A stretch of 64,000 nucleotides of DNA. Source: Amycolatopsis regifaucium. Lineage in GTDB: Bacteria; Actinomycetota; Actinomycetes; Mycobacteriales; Pseudonocardiaceae. Shown piece by piece: positions 25,750-33,918 of this stretch (its first letter is position 1; the number at the start of each line of letters is the position of its first letter). The position numbers and the translations under genes are program-made. The stretch lies in NCBI RefSeq assembly GCF_001613935.1, contig NZ_LQCI01000010.1:62001-126000 (forward strand), given 5' to 3'. Below the pieces are notes generated by a model that saw only the letters and a list, made by a program, of their open reading frames with translations, was not told where the DNA came from and ran no database searches.

Positions 25750-28700
25750 TCAGTCCTCCACGGGCTTCGTCCAAGCCACCTGGACCAGCCCCGTCCCGTG
25801 CCGCCGTGAGACCAGCACCCCGCGCCCGGCGGGCTGCGGCTCCGGCTTGACGTCCCCGAGCAGCGCGCCCTCGTCACGCGACCCGGACATCACGATTCCC
25901 GGCGATCCCAGTTCGCGGATCCGTTGCAGCACAGGCTCGAACAGCGAACGCCCGGCGCCGCCGCTGCCGCGCGCGATGACCAGGTGAAGTCCGATGTCCC
26001 GTGCCTGCGGCAGGAATTCCAGCAGTGGTTGCAGCGGGTTCCGGCCCACGGTCGCGACCATTTCGTAGTCGTCGACGAGGACGAACAGTTCCGGTCCCCG
26101 CCACCATGACCGGTTCCGCAACTGCTCCGGCGTGACGTCCGCGCCGGGAAGCCGGTTCCGCATGGCCTGCTGGCATTGGTCGATCAGCCCGGTCAACGCG
26201 GTTTCGGAACCCGCGTAGCCCAGCAGATGCGATTCCGCCACCGCGCCGAGCATCCCTCGCCGGTAGTCGGCGACCACGATCGCGGCTTCCTCCGGCGAAT
26301 ACTTCGCGGTGATGCCGTGCGCGATGGCGCGCAGGAGCGAGCTCTTGCCGGATTCCACGTCGCCGAACGCCACGAAATGCGGTTCGGTCGCGAAATCGAG
26401 GTGCACCGGCCGCAGATTCGATTCCGCGATGCCGAGGGTGACCTGTTTGCGCGGCCCCGCCTCCAGCGAGTCGAGCGGGATCTCGGGCGGCAGCAGCCGC
26501 ACCGACGGCGCGGGCTGTCCCTTCCATGCGGCGGAAATCCGCCGGTTCAGGTCCAGCCCACCGGCGCCGACGGTCTCCGGTCGCTGATCCGAATCGATTC
26601 GCGGGAGCGCCGCGAGGAAGTGCAGTTTGTCCGCCGTCAGCCCGCGGCCCGGCTTGTCCGCCGGAACGTTCTGCGCGATCTTGCGGTCGATCAGCGAGTC
26701 GGCGGGCTCGCCGAGCCGCAGCTCGAACTTGGTGCCGATGGCGTCACGCAGCGGCGCCCGCATGCCCATCCACTGGTTGATCGAGACGACGACGTGGATC
26801 CCGAAACCGAGCCCTCGAGAGGCCAGACTGGTGATCTGCTCCTCCAGCTGTTCGTATTCCTGCCGGATCGTCGTCCAGTTGTCCACGAACAGGAAGACGT
26901 CGCCGAATTCCCTGCCTTCGGTGCTTTCGCGGAACTCGGAGCGCCGCTGGCGGAACGCCGTGATCGACTCGATCCCGTTGGCGGAGAAGAACTCCTCACG
27001 TTGTTCGAGCAAGGTCGTGAGTTCGGCCACGACCCGGCGGCAGCGCTGAGCGTCGCGCCGCGTGGCATAGCCGGACACGTGCGGCAGCCCGGCGATCGGC
27101 GCCAGCGCGCCACCACCCATGTCCAGCACGAACAGCTGGACCTCTTCCGGCGTGTGGGTGAGCGCGAGCATCGCGGCGATGTCCCGCATCAGTGTGCTCT
27201 TGCCGCTCTGCGGGGCCCCGACGATCAGCGCGTGCCCGGCGGCACCGGAGAAATCGGCCCACAGCATGTCGCGCCGCTGTTCGAACGGCTTGTCCACCAA
27301 GGCGACCGGGATCATCAGCTTGCCGTTGCCGCCCCAGCCCAGCGGACACAGACCGCGTTCCGGGTCCTCGCCGAGCGGCGGCAGCAACTGGTCCAGCGTC
27401 GGGGGGTCGGCCAGCGGCGGAAGCCAGATCTGGTGCGCTTCCGGGCCTTTGCCTTCGAGCCGAGAGAGCATCGCGCCGATGATCGTCTCGCCGGTGCCTT
27501 TTTCCACCGGTTCTTCCGCCTCGACGGTCACCGGGATCTCCACCGGCGCCAGCGTGAACGGCATCAACCCCAGGCTCTGACCGTCCTTCCGTACGATCTT
27601 GCTGCGCGGGGGCAGTTCACCCGACACATACGCGGCCTTGAGTCGGATAAGGGTGTCGTTGTCGGACTTCAAATACGCCGAACCCGGCACGGGCGGAAGC
27701 TGGTAGGCGTCCGCGACACCGAGCACCGCACGGCTTTCCGACGCGGAGAACGTCCGCAGGCCGATGCGGTACGACAGGTGGGAATCCAGCCCGCGCAGCC
27801 GTCCTTCTTCCAGTCGTTGCGACGCCAGCAGCAGATGGATCCCGAGGCTCCGCCCCAGCCGCCCGATCGCGACGAACAGATCGATGAACTCCGGCCGCGA
27901 GGACAGCAGTTCGCTGAATTCGTCGATGATCACCAGCAACGACGGCAGCGGCCGCAGGTTGACGCCGGATTCCCTGGCCTTTTCGTAGTCCCGCACCGAC
28001 GCGTAGTTCCCCGCCGCGTGCAGAAGCTCCTGACGTCGCAACAGTTCGCCGTTCAGCGCGTCCGCCATGCGGTCGACCAGCGCGAGATCGTCGGACAGGT
28101 TGGTGATGACCGCGCAGGTGTGCGGCAGTCCGGTCATCCCCGCGAACGTCGCACCGCCCTTGAAGTCGATGAGCGCGAGGTTGAGCTTCTCCGAGGAGTG
28201 CGTGACGGCGAGCGCGGTGACCAGCGTCCGCAGCAGTTCGCTCTTCCCGGATCCGGTCGCGCCGATGACCAGCCCGTGCGGGCCCATCCCGCCTTCCGCC
28301 GACTCCTTGAGGTCCAGGTCGACGGGCCTGCCTTCGGGATTGACGCCGAGCGGGATCCGCAACCGGTCGCGCGCCGAACGCGGAGCCCAGGTGACCGCGG
28401 TGTCGGTGTCGCGCGGGTCGCCGATCCCGAGCAGCCCGGCCAGCCCGAACGTCGCCGACATCGGTGCCTCGCTGACCACCGCCGCCCCCTGGAACAGCGG
28501 GGTGAGCATCCTGGCCAGCGCTTCGGCGGCCCCGCGGTCCAAAGTGTCCGGTGTGCCGAGGAAACCGAGCCGCTGCTCGGTGCCGTCACCGACGACCATT
28601 CCCAGCTGCTCCGGGCTCACGTGCAGGCTGAGAAGCCGTTCGGACGACGCCGAACGCGGCTGCTCCGTGCCGATCTCCACCACCGTGACACCGAGCCTGC

Positions 28701-29691
28701 CCTCCTCGGCGACGAGCCGGGAGTCCCCGAGGGTATGCCCGCCGTCCACGATCACGACGAGGTGCGGCAGGTCCAGCCGGGATTCCGGCCGCCGGGTGAA
28801 CGCGGGCCGGTCGCCGAGGTCGGGGCCGAGCAGATCGGCGAGCTTGCCGGAGTCGGCGTCGACCAGCCGTCGCGGACCGGCGGCGTCCGCGGCGGTGGAG
28901 GCGACGTGCGGCAGCCACTTCGCCCATTCCCAGTCGTGCGACCGGTCGTCCTTGACGCACAGCGCGATCCGCAGGTCGCCGGGTGAGTGGAAGGTCGCGA
29001 GCTGGGTCAGCAGGGCCCGCGCGGTCCCGAGCGTGTCCGGGCGGCGGCCGGAGAGCGTGGCCTGCGCGAACGACCGCAGCGAGATCGCGACCGGGAGTCC
29101 GTCGACCGTCGAGTAGGTGCGGATGAAGTGCTTGAGGTTCGTCGAGCACACCGGGTCGAGGTCTTCGAGCGGCACGGTCTGCGGCGCCTTCAACGGCGTC
29201 GCGAGCCGCTGCGGCCCGGTCCCGACGCGCACCTGCCCGAACTGCGAGTCCGACCGGCGGCGATCCCACAGCCTGCCCGTTTCGATGTACGCCCACAGGT
29301 CGACCGGATCGGGCTGCAACGCCGTCATGGCCGCGCGCTGGTTGTCCGCGATGTCGCGGACCTGACCGCGCAGACCGGTCAGATACCGCTGGTAGTCCCG
29401 GCGTTCCTCGTTGATCTGCGCCTTCTTCGCCGCGCCGCCGCGACCGAGCGACATCACGACCATGCCCGCCATCGCGGTGAGGAACAACGCGCCGAAGATA
29501 TAGGTCATCACGCCGCCGTCGCGTCCGATGTAGACGAACGACATGGCACCCATGCCCAGCATCATCGGCATGAACATCAGCAGCTGCATGGCTCCGCCGC
29601 CGGCGCCTTTCGGCAGCATCGGCGGGGACTGCAGGACGATTTCACCGGGCTGCTCGCCCAGGGCCGGCAGGCGGTCGCGAGTGGCGCTCAT
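25750..29691 (-). CDS. eccC: Type VII secretion FtsK/SpoIIIE-type ATPase EccC
   Basis: 1313 residues with fused EccCa and EccCb halves. Two membrane segments (LLMFMPMMLGMGAMSFVYIG, then TYIFGALFLTAMAGMVVMSL) precede three ATPase domains: Walker A GATGSGKS (K483), GAPQSGKS (K831) and GDVESGKS (K1116). Walker B is canonical in the first (LLVIIDEFSELL) but degenerate in the second (FLFVDNWTT) and third (FVLVDDYEM), as in other EccC proteins, where the first domain drives secretion and the last binds substrate tails. Encoded opposite to the other ecc genes, divergent from the substrate operon at 29847. Confidence 0.97.
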   Translation of the reverse strand: MSATRDRLPALGEQPGEIVLQSPPMLPKGAGGGAMQLLMFMPMMLGMGAMSFVYIGRDGGVMTYIFGALFLTAMAGMVVMSLGRGGAAKKAQINEERRDYQRYLTGLRGQVRDIADNQRAAMTALQPDPVDLWAYIETGRLWDRRRSDSQFGQVRVGTGPQRLATPLKAPQTVPLEDLDPVCSTNLKHFIRTYSTVDGLPVAISLRSFAQATLSGRRPDTLGTARALLTQLATFHSPGDLRIALCVKDDRSHDWEWAKWLPHVASTAADAAGPRRLVDADSGKLADLLGPDLGDRPAFTRRPESRLDLPHLVVIVDGGHTLGDSRLVAEEGRLGVTVVEIGTEQPRSASSERLLSLHVSPEQLGMVVGDGTEQRLGFLGTPDTLDRGAAEALARMLTPLFQGAAVVSEAPMSATFGLAGLLGIGDPRDTDTAVTWAPRSARDRLRIPLGVNPEGRPVDLDLKESAEGGMGPHGLVIGATGSGKSELLRTLVTALAVTHSSEKLNLALIDFKGGATFAGMTGLPHTCAVITNLSDDLALVDRMADALNGELLRRQELLHAAGNYASVRDYEKARESGVNLRPLPSLLVIIDEFSELLSSRPEFIDLFVAIGRLGRSLGIHLLLASQRLEEGRLRGLDSHLSYRIGLRTFSASESRAVLGVADAYQLPPVPGSAYLKSDNDTLIRLKAAYVSGELPPRSKIVRKDGQSLGLMPFTLAPVEIPVTVEAEEPVEKGTGETIIGAMLSRLEGKGPEAHQIWLPPLADPPTLDQLLPPLGEDPERGLCPLGWGGNGKLMIPVALVDKPFEQRRDMLWADFSGAAGHALIVGAPQSGKSTLMRDIAAMLALTHTPEEVQLFVLDMGGGALAPIAGLPHVSGYATRRDAQRCRRVVAELTTLLEQREEFFSANGIESITAFRQRRSEFRESTEGREFGDVFLFVDNWTTIRQEYEQLEEQITSLASRGLGFGIHVVVSINQWMGMRAPLRDAIGTKFELRLGEPADSLIDRKIAQNVPADKPGRGLTADKLHFLAALPRIDSDQRPETVGAGGLDLNRRISAAWKGQPAPSVRLLPPEIPLDSLEAGPRKQVTLGIAESNLRPVHLDFATEPHFVAFGDVESGKSSLLRAIAHGITAKYSPEEAAIVVADYRRGMLGAVAESHLLGYAGSETALTGLIDQCQQAMRNRLPGADVTPEQLRNRSWWRGPELFVLVDDYEMVATVGRNPLQPLLEFLPQARDIGLHLVIARGSGGAGRSLFEPVLQRIRELGSPGIVMSGSRDEGALLGDVKPEPQPAGRGVLVSRRHGTGLVQVAWTKPVED

Positions 29692-29846
29692 CAGGGTCTT
29701 TCTGGCCGCTTGTGGGTAATCCTGCCGATCATTCTGGCCACTCGTGCCGCCCTCGCGGTGGGTACTTTTGCCGTCCGCTCGCGTCTGGTGACGAACTTAC
29801 GCTGCTGGCACAGGCGCAGACGTGGGGGAACGAGAGAAGGAGAGCC

Positions 29847-30623
29847 ATGGTCGGCACGGGCGAGTACCGGGCGGAGCCCGAGGCCATGCGCTCGGCGGTC
29901 GGGAACCTGGGCGGCATCATCATGCAGGGCATCAACGTCGTCGCCGACCTCGAGCGCACCGTACTGCAGCCGACGTCGTTCGCCACGTTCGGCAGCGCGG
30001 TGGCGGCGGCCAACGCGGCCATGCAGAGCCAGCAGGTGGTCGCCGTCCGCACCCTCCTGCAACTGCTGCAGCAGATCAACGGCTTCATCAAGAGCAGCGC
30101 CGACGCCTACCAGGCCGCCGACGAGGCGGTCGCGGGTGGTTACGGCGGCCGTCCGGCGGGCGGGGCCGGGTCGGGGTCGTCGATCTGGGGGAATTCGCAC
30201 GCTTCCGAACTGGCGACGCTGGCCATCAACGACAGCGCGGGCGCGAACGGCGAGCCGTCGTCCGTCGGCAACGTCCTGCGCTACCTGGGGGACGCGCGGC
30301 TCGGGCAGCTCGGCGACCACCCGATCACCGACGCGCGGTTCCAGGGTGTCTCGGACTTCAACGACTGGCTCGCCGGTGACGCCGACAACCAGGCGCGGGT
30401 GGGGGTCATCGAGGTCTACGCGGGCACGGCGCGCAACTTCGGCGACGTCCCCGGTGGGGTGCACAGCGGCGACGTCGTCGTGGTCGAACCGCTCCTGTTC
30501 TCCGACAGCAAGCCGATCATCGCCATCGCCGGGGAAGGCGGGCTGCTCTACAACCACGGCATCGTCGAAGCGGACATCAACGGCCTCGCGAAGGTCAGCG
30601 TGTACCGCCCGGCGTCCGTCTGA
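29847..30623 (+). CDS. PE-like ESX protein with unknown C-terminal domain
   Basis: 258 residues from ATG 29847 with AAGGAGAG upstream. Residues 1-98 are a helical hairpin like the PE-like protein at 12054, with the ESX export motif YQAAD at 88-92. A Gly/Ser linker follows, then a roughly 140-residue globular domain (VGNVLRYLGDARLG, RVGVIEVYAGTARNFGDVPG, VVVVEPLLFSDSKPIIAIAG) that I cannot assign. Fusion of an export module to a separate domain is typical of secreted effectors. First gene of a six-gene plus operon ending in eccD. Confidence 0.8.
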   Translation: MVGTGEYRAEPEAMRSAVGNLGGIIMQGINVVADLERTVLQPTSFATFGSAVAAANAAMQSQQVVAVRTLLQLLQQINGFIKSSADAYQAADEAVAGGYGGRPAGGAGSGSSIWGNSHASELATLAINDSAGANGEPSSVGNVLRYLGDARLGQLGDHPITDARFQGVSDFNDWLAGDADNQARVGVIEVYAGTARNFGDVPGGVHSGDVVVVEPLLFSDSKPIIAIAGEGGLLYNHGIVEADINGLAKVSVYRPASV

Positions 30624-30648
30624 CTTCCGGCCTGAGGAGCGAGGTTCC

Positions 30649-31701
30649 ATGCTGACTTACCCGAATTCCAGCGCGATGGACGCCACGGCGTCCTCGGGCG
30701 GGCCGATCACCATCCTGCCGCAGATCCTCACCGGGCAGCCGGAGCAGATCGCGAAGCACGTGCTCGAGGTGCTCAAGAAGGCCAACGAGTTCCTCACCAT
30801 GTACAACGAGGTGACGAAGGCCGCCGAGCAGCTGGGCAAGGTCTGGTCCGGTGGCGCGTCCGACTCGGCGCTGAAGAAGATCACCGACTCGCTGAACTCG
30901 CTCAACAAGATCATCCAGGTGGTGCAGAAGGGCGCCGAACTGCTCGGCGTCGCCGGGACGCTCGTCAAGACCGCCCAGACGGCCTACAAAGCGGTGGTCT
31001 CGGCGGTGAACCCGACGGTCGCGGGCCTGATGTCGAATCCGTGGACCTACGGCGCCGCCGTCGCGCTTTCCACCGCCACCAGCGCCTCGTTGCGCGCGTT
31101 CATCACCGCGATCGGCGCGCTGCTGAAAGCGCTCGGTGTCGTCGACCTCGCGAACCAGATCACCCAGATCGCCGCCATCATCGGCGAGGTCCAGAAACTG
31201 TTCGGGCACAACGACTCCGGCAATCCTTCCGCGGGCAACGCGGCCGTCTCCGGTACGCCGGTCGCCAGCCCGCAGGCACCGGGTTCGGTCGCCGGCGGTG
31301 CGGGGCAGGGCGCGATCGGCGGCACCGGTGGCGGCGCGGGCGGTGCTTCCGGAGGTGGTTCCACGCCGGGCGAGACGCCGCCGTTCACCCAGTACCGGCC
31401 GCCGGCGTTGGGCGGCAACGGCTCCCAGGGCAACTGGCCCGGCGGCGCCGACGCGTGGATCCCGGTGGACAGACCCTCGGGTGGTGGCGCGGGTTCCGGA
31501 TCCACCGGCGGAGCGCTGCCGAGCGCGGGCACCGGGAACACGGTCACCATCACCACCGACCTGAGCACCGGGAAGTCCACCGTGCAGGCGCCGGGCGGGC
31601 AGGACATCGATATCGACATCGACATGAATTACGGCGGTAAGCACTTCGAGCAGCACATCGACATCGATGCGGGCGCGGATTCACCGGCGAAGGGCAGGTA
31701 G
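30649..31701 (+). CDS. WXG-type ESX protein with Asp-Ile-rich C-terminus
   Basis: 350 residues from ATG 30649 (GAGGAGCGAGG upstream). Residues 25-110 are helical with the WXG turn VWSGGAS (W66-G68), followed by more hydrophobic helices (GLMSNPWTYGAAVALST region, AFITAIGALLKALGV). Residues about 190-300 are low-complexity Gly/Ser/Pro. The end, GQDIDIDIDMNYGGKHFEQH then IDIDAGAD, alternates Asp and Ile and may be a beta strand or metal-binding tail. There is no signal peptide. Likely an ESX substrate or partner of the preceding protein; 25 bases separate the genes. Confidence 0.8.
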   Translation: MLTYPNSSAMDATASSGGPITILPQILTGQPEQIAKHVLEVLKKANEFLTMYNEVTKAAEQLGKVWSGGASDSALKKITDSLNSLNKIIQVVQKGAELLGVAGTLVKTAQTAYKAVVSAVNPTVAGLMSNPWTYGAAVALSTATSASLRAFITAIGALLKALGVVDLANQITQIAAIIGEVQKLFGHNDSGNPSAGNAAVSGTPVASPQAPGSVAGGAGQGAIGGTGGGAGGASGGGSTPGETPPFTQYRPPALGGNGSQGNWPGGADAWIPVDRPSGGGAGSGSTGGALPSAGTGNTVTITTDLSTGKSTVQAPGGQDIDIDIDMNYGGKHFEQHIDIDAGADSPAKGR

Positions 31702-31703
31702 CC

Positions 31704-33068
31704 GTGTGGGGGAGCGGTGTGGTCGACGCGTCGGGCGTCGTCGGCTCGATCCTGTCGAATTACCGGCGGCTCGTGGTCGAGTACCAGCAGCGGGTCACCG
31801 GTGATCCCTCGGCGCTGAACGGGTCGGCGCAACGTTGCGGCGAGCGGGCCTCCACGGTTTCGGGCCGCGCGGAGGAGATCGGCCAGGCGGCCAAGACGCT
31901 GAACGCGTCCTGGGAGGGCGACGCCTACCTCGCGTTCGCCACTTCGGCCGCGAAACTGAGCCAGGAACTCGCCGAACTCGGCGCGAAACTGAGCGACCAG
32001 TCGAGCAGGCTCCGTGCGGGCGCGCGGGCACTGCAGGGCGCACGGTCCTGTGTGGACTCGATCCTCGCGCAGTTCGACCAGTACGCCGCCCAGCTCACCA
32101 GCCAGGCGCGGACGGCGAACGCGGGCGCGGTCGACGCGTTCATCTCCGCCGCCCGGCAGCTCGGCGAACGCGCGGCGCAGGCGGCGCAGGAGATCGCCGA
32201 CGAACTGAGCGACGAACTCGCGCGGCTGTTCCCCCCGGAAGGCGTCGGCCGGATCGAGCACGAACTCGGCAAATGGGGCCGCGGGCCGCTGTACTGGCTC
32301 AACGGCGAAACCCTCGACGGGCGCAAACGGCCGCGGTCGCAGCCGTCCTGGTTCGGCAATTCCGGCTGGAAGAAGCTCACCTGGGACGGTCTCGAAGGCA
32401 CGCGTGCCCCGCGTGCCGCCGACACGCCGTTCGGCAGGCCGAAGCCCGAAGGCCTTCGTGACAAGGCGTGGCACAGCACCGAAATCACGTACGCCAAATG
32501 GAAGCAAGAACAAGACGGTTTCACTCCGGGTTGGGACGCCAAGGTCTCCTCGCAGGGCTGGGACGTCAAGGCGTCCGGGCACGCCGAACTGGCGGCGTTC
32601 AAGGAAGAACTCGAAGGCAAGAAGGAATGGGGCGTCGCTTCGGGCAGCGCCAAGGGGACCGCGTTCGTCGGCGGTGAGGTCAACGGTTCGGTCCAGGCGG
32701 GTGCGCACGGTGTCGGCTTGCACGCCAACGCTTTCGTCGGTGGCAAGGTCGAAGGTGAACTCGCCGCCGACGTGGCGGGCATCGGTGTCGGTGCGAGCGG
32801 CACCCTCCAATATGGACTCGGCGCGCAGCTCGACGGTCAAGCCGTCTACGACGCCGGGCATATCAAGGTCAACTTCAAGGCGGGTGTCGCACTCGGCCTC
32901 GGCGCCGGGGTCGGCGCGAAGATCGACATCGACCTGCCGAAGATCGCGGACACCGTGGGGGAGTACGGCGGTGCGGCCGTCGACGCGGTGAGCGGCGCCG
33001 CGGGCCAGGCGGCGGACGCCGTCGGCGAGGCGTGGGACGACGCTGTGTCTTACGTGGGCACCTGGTGA
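31704..33068 (+). CDS. WXG100-fused candidate ESX effector
   Basis: 454 residues from GTG 31704, two bases after the previous stop. Residues 1-100 contain the WXG turn NASWEGDAY (W70-G72); a second helical region extends to about 180 (coiled coil). A 60-residue linker with KWGRGPLYWLNG and WFGNSGWKK leads to a C-terminal region (about 270-400) with alternating Gly strands (KGTAFVGGEVNGSVQAGAHG, HANAFVGGKVEGELAADVAG), an amphipathic beta-repeat reminiscent of polymorphic-toxin pre-toxin regions. It ends with Ala-rich helices. There is no recognised catalytic domain. Function unknown; secretion by ESX is likely. Confidence 0.8.
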   Translation: MWGSGVVDASGVVGSILSNYRRLVVEYQQRVTGDPSALNGSAQRCGERASTVSGRAEEIGQAAKTLNASWEGDAYLAFATSAAKLSQELAELGAKLSDQSSRLRAGARALQGARSCVDSILAQFDQYAAQLTSQARTANAGAVDAFISAARQLGERAAQAAQEIADELSDELARLFPPEGVGRIEHELGKWGRGPLYWLNGETLDGRKRPRSQPSWFGNSGWKKLTWDGLEGTRAPRAADTPFGRPKPEGLRDKAWHSTEITYAKWKQEQDGFTPGWDAKVSSQGWDVKASGHAELAAFKEELEGKKEWGVASGSAKGTAFVGGEVNGSVQAGAHGVGLHANAFVGGKVEGELAADVAGIGVGASGTLQYGLGAQLDGQAVYDAGHIKVNFKAGVALGLGAGVGAKIDIDLPKIADTVGEYGGAAVDAVSGAAGQAADAVGEAWDDAVSYVGTW

Positions 33069-33592
33069 CCGGGATGAGTGAAACGATGGCCCAGGACCGG
33101 GTTTCCCTCCCGCTCGGCTTCGACATCCCCGAAGGCTGGGTACCGGTCGAGCCCGCGTCGGTCGGCGCCGAGGGGGCGGTCTTCGTGGCCGTGCACTCCG
33201 CGCCGGACGGGGAGTTCACCCCGAACATCACGTTGAGTGTCGGGCAGCGGCCCGACCACGCGGGGGTCACCGACATCGCCGACGAGGCCGTCGAACGCCT
33301 CGGCCGGACCATGGCCGCGCTCGAAGTGCTGCGGCGCAAGGTGATCGGCGCTCCGGACGCTCCCGGTGTGACGCAGGTCCTGCGCGTCCGCACCGGCGAG
33401 GGACAGGAACTCGTGCAGACCCAGGTCCTGCTGACCGTACCCGGCACGACCCCGGCCGACCGGCTGATCCTCGAGATCGCCTGTACCGCGACGCCCGAGA
33501 CGGCACGCCGGCTCGGCGACGACTTCCGCCGGTTCGTGGGCAGTGTCCACGTCCGGCGGGATTTCCCCGCAGATGAAGGAGAAGACTCGTGA
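33065..33592 (+). CDS. LpqN-like soluble protein of the ESX operon
   Basis: About 175 residues from GTG 33065, overlapping the previous stop (GTGA); ATG 33074 is an alternative. It has no signal peptide. FDIPEGWVPVEPA, then NITLSVG, a helix around DEAVERLGRTMAAL, and VQTQVLLTVPG give a mixed alpha/beta order like LpqN/LpqT-type proteins, but the match is weak. In ESX loci such proteins may act as chaperones or accessory factors, similar in role to EspG, yet no direct evidence is visible. It is translationally coupled to both neighbours. Confidence 0.7.
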   Translation: MTGMSETMAQDRVSLPLGFDIPEGWVPVEPASVGAEGAVFVAVHSAPDGEFTPNITLSVGQRPDHAGVTDIADEAVERLGRTMAALEVLRRKVIGAPDAPGVTQVLRVRTGEGQELVQTQVLLTVPGTTPADRLILEIACTATPETARRLGDDFRRFVGSVHVRRDFPADEGEDS

Positions 33593-33918
33593 CCACCGAC
33601 CCCTACGCCATGCCGGACATGGACGAGTTGCTGGACCAGGTCCGCAAGCAGACCGAAGAGGTGCAGCGCATCCAGCGTTCGGTCGAGGCGATGGAGGTCA
33701 AGGCGCACTCGCGGCAGAACGAGGTCACCGTCGTGCTGCGCGGTGACGGCCGGTTCACCTCGATCGACATCGACCCGCGCGCGCTGCGCCAGTACGACGC
33801 GCGCAACCTCTCGGAGATCGTGCTGGAGGCGGTCAACAACGGGCTGCAGAAACTGGCCGAGGCCAGCAGCGCCAAGTTCGCCCCGGTCATCGAGTCCGCC
33901 AAGTCGATCGAAGCATGA
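33589..33918 (+). CDS. YbaB/EbfC-family protein of the ESX locus
   Basis: 109 residues; the GTG overlaps the previous stop (GTGA). It has an N-terminal helix (MDELLDQVRKQTEEVQRIQR), a central three-strand sheet (NEVTVVLRGDGRFTSIDID) and a C-terminal helix, the YbaB fold. YbaB proteins bind nucleic acids as dimers; ESX loci of mycobacteria encode a related EspL-type protein linked to stability of secreted proteins. A role as nucleoid-associated regulator or ESX accessory protein is inferred. The stop overlaps eccD (ATGA). Confidence 0.82.
   Translation: MTTDPYAMPDMDELLDQVRKQTEEVQRIQRSVEAMEVKAHSRQNEVTVVLRGDGRFTSIDIDPRALRQYDARNLSEIVLEAVNNGLQKLAEASSAKFAPVIESAKSIEA

Noticed and set aside
26176..28986. 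A 936-codon plus-strand open frame opposite eccC
   Set aside because: Composition is Arg/Gln/Pro-rich without domain motifs; it is the antisense shadow of the three ATPase domains of eccC.
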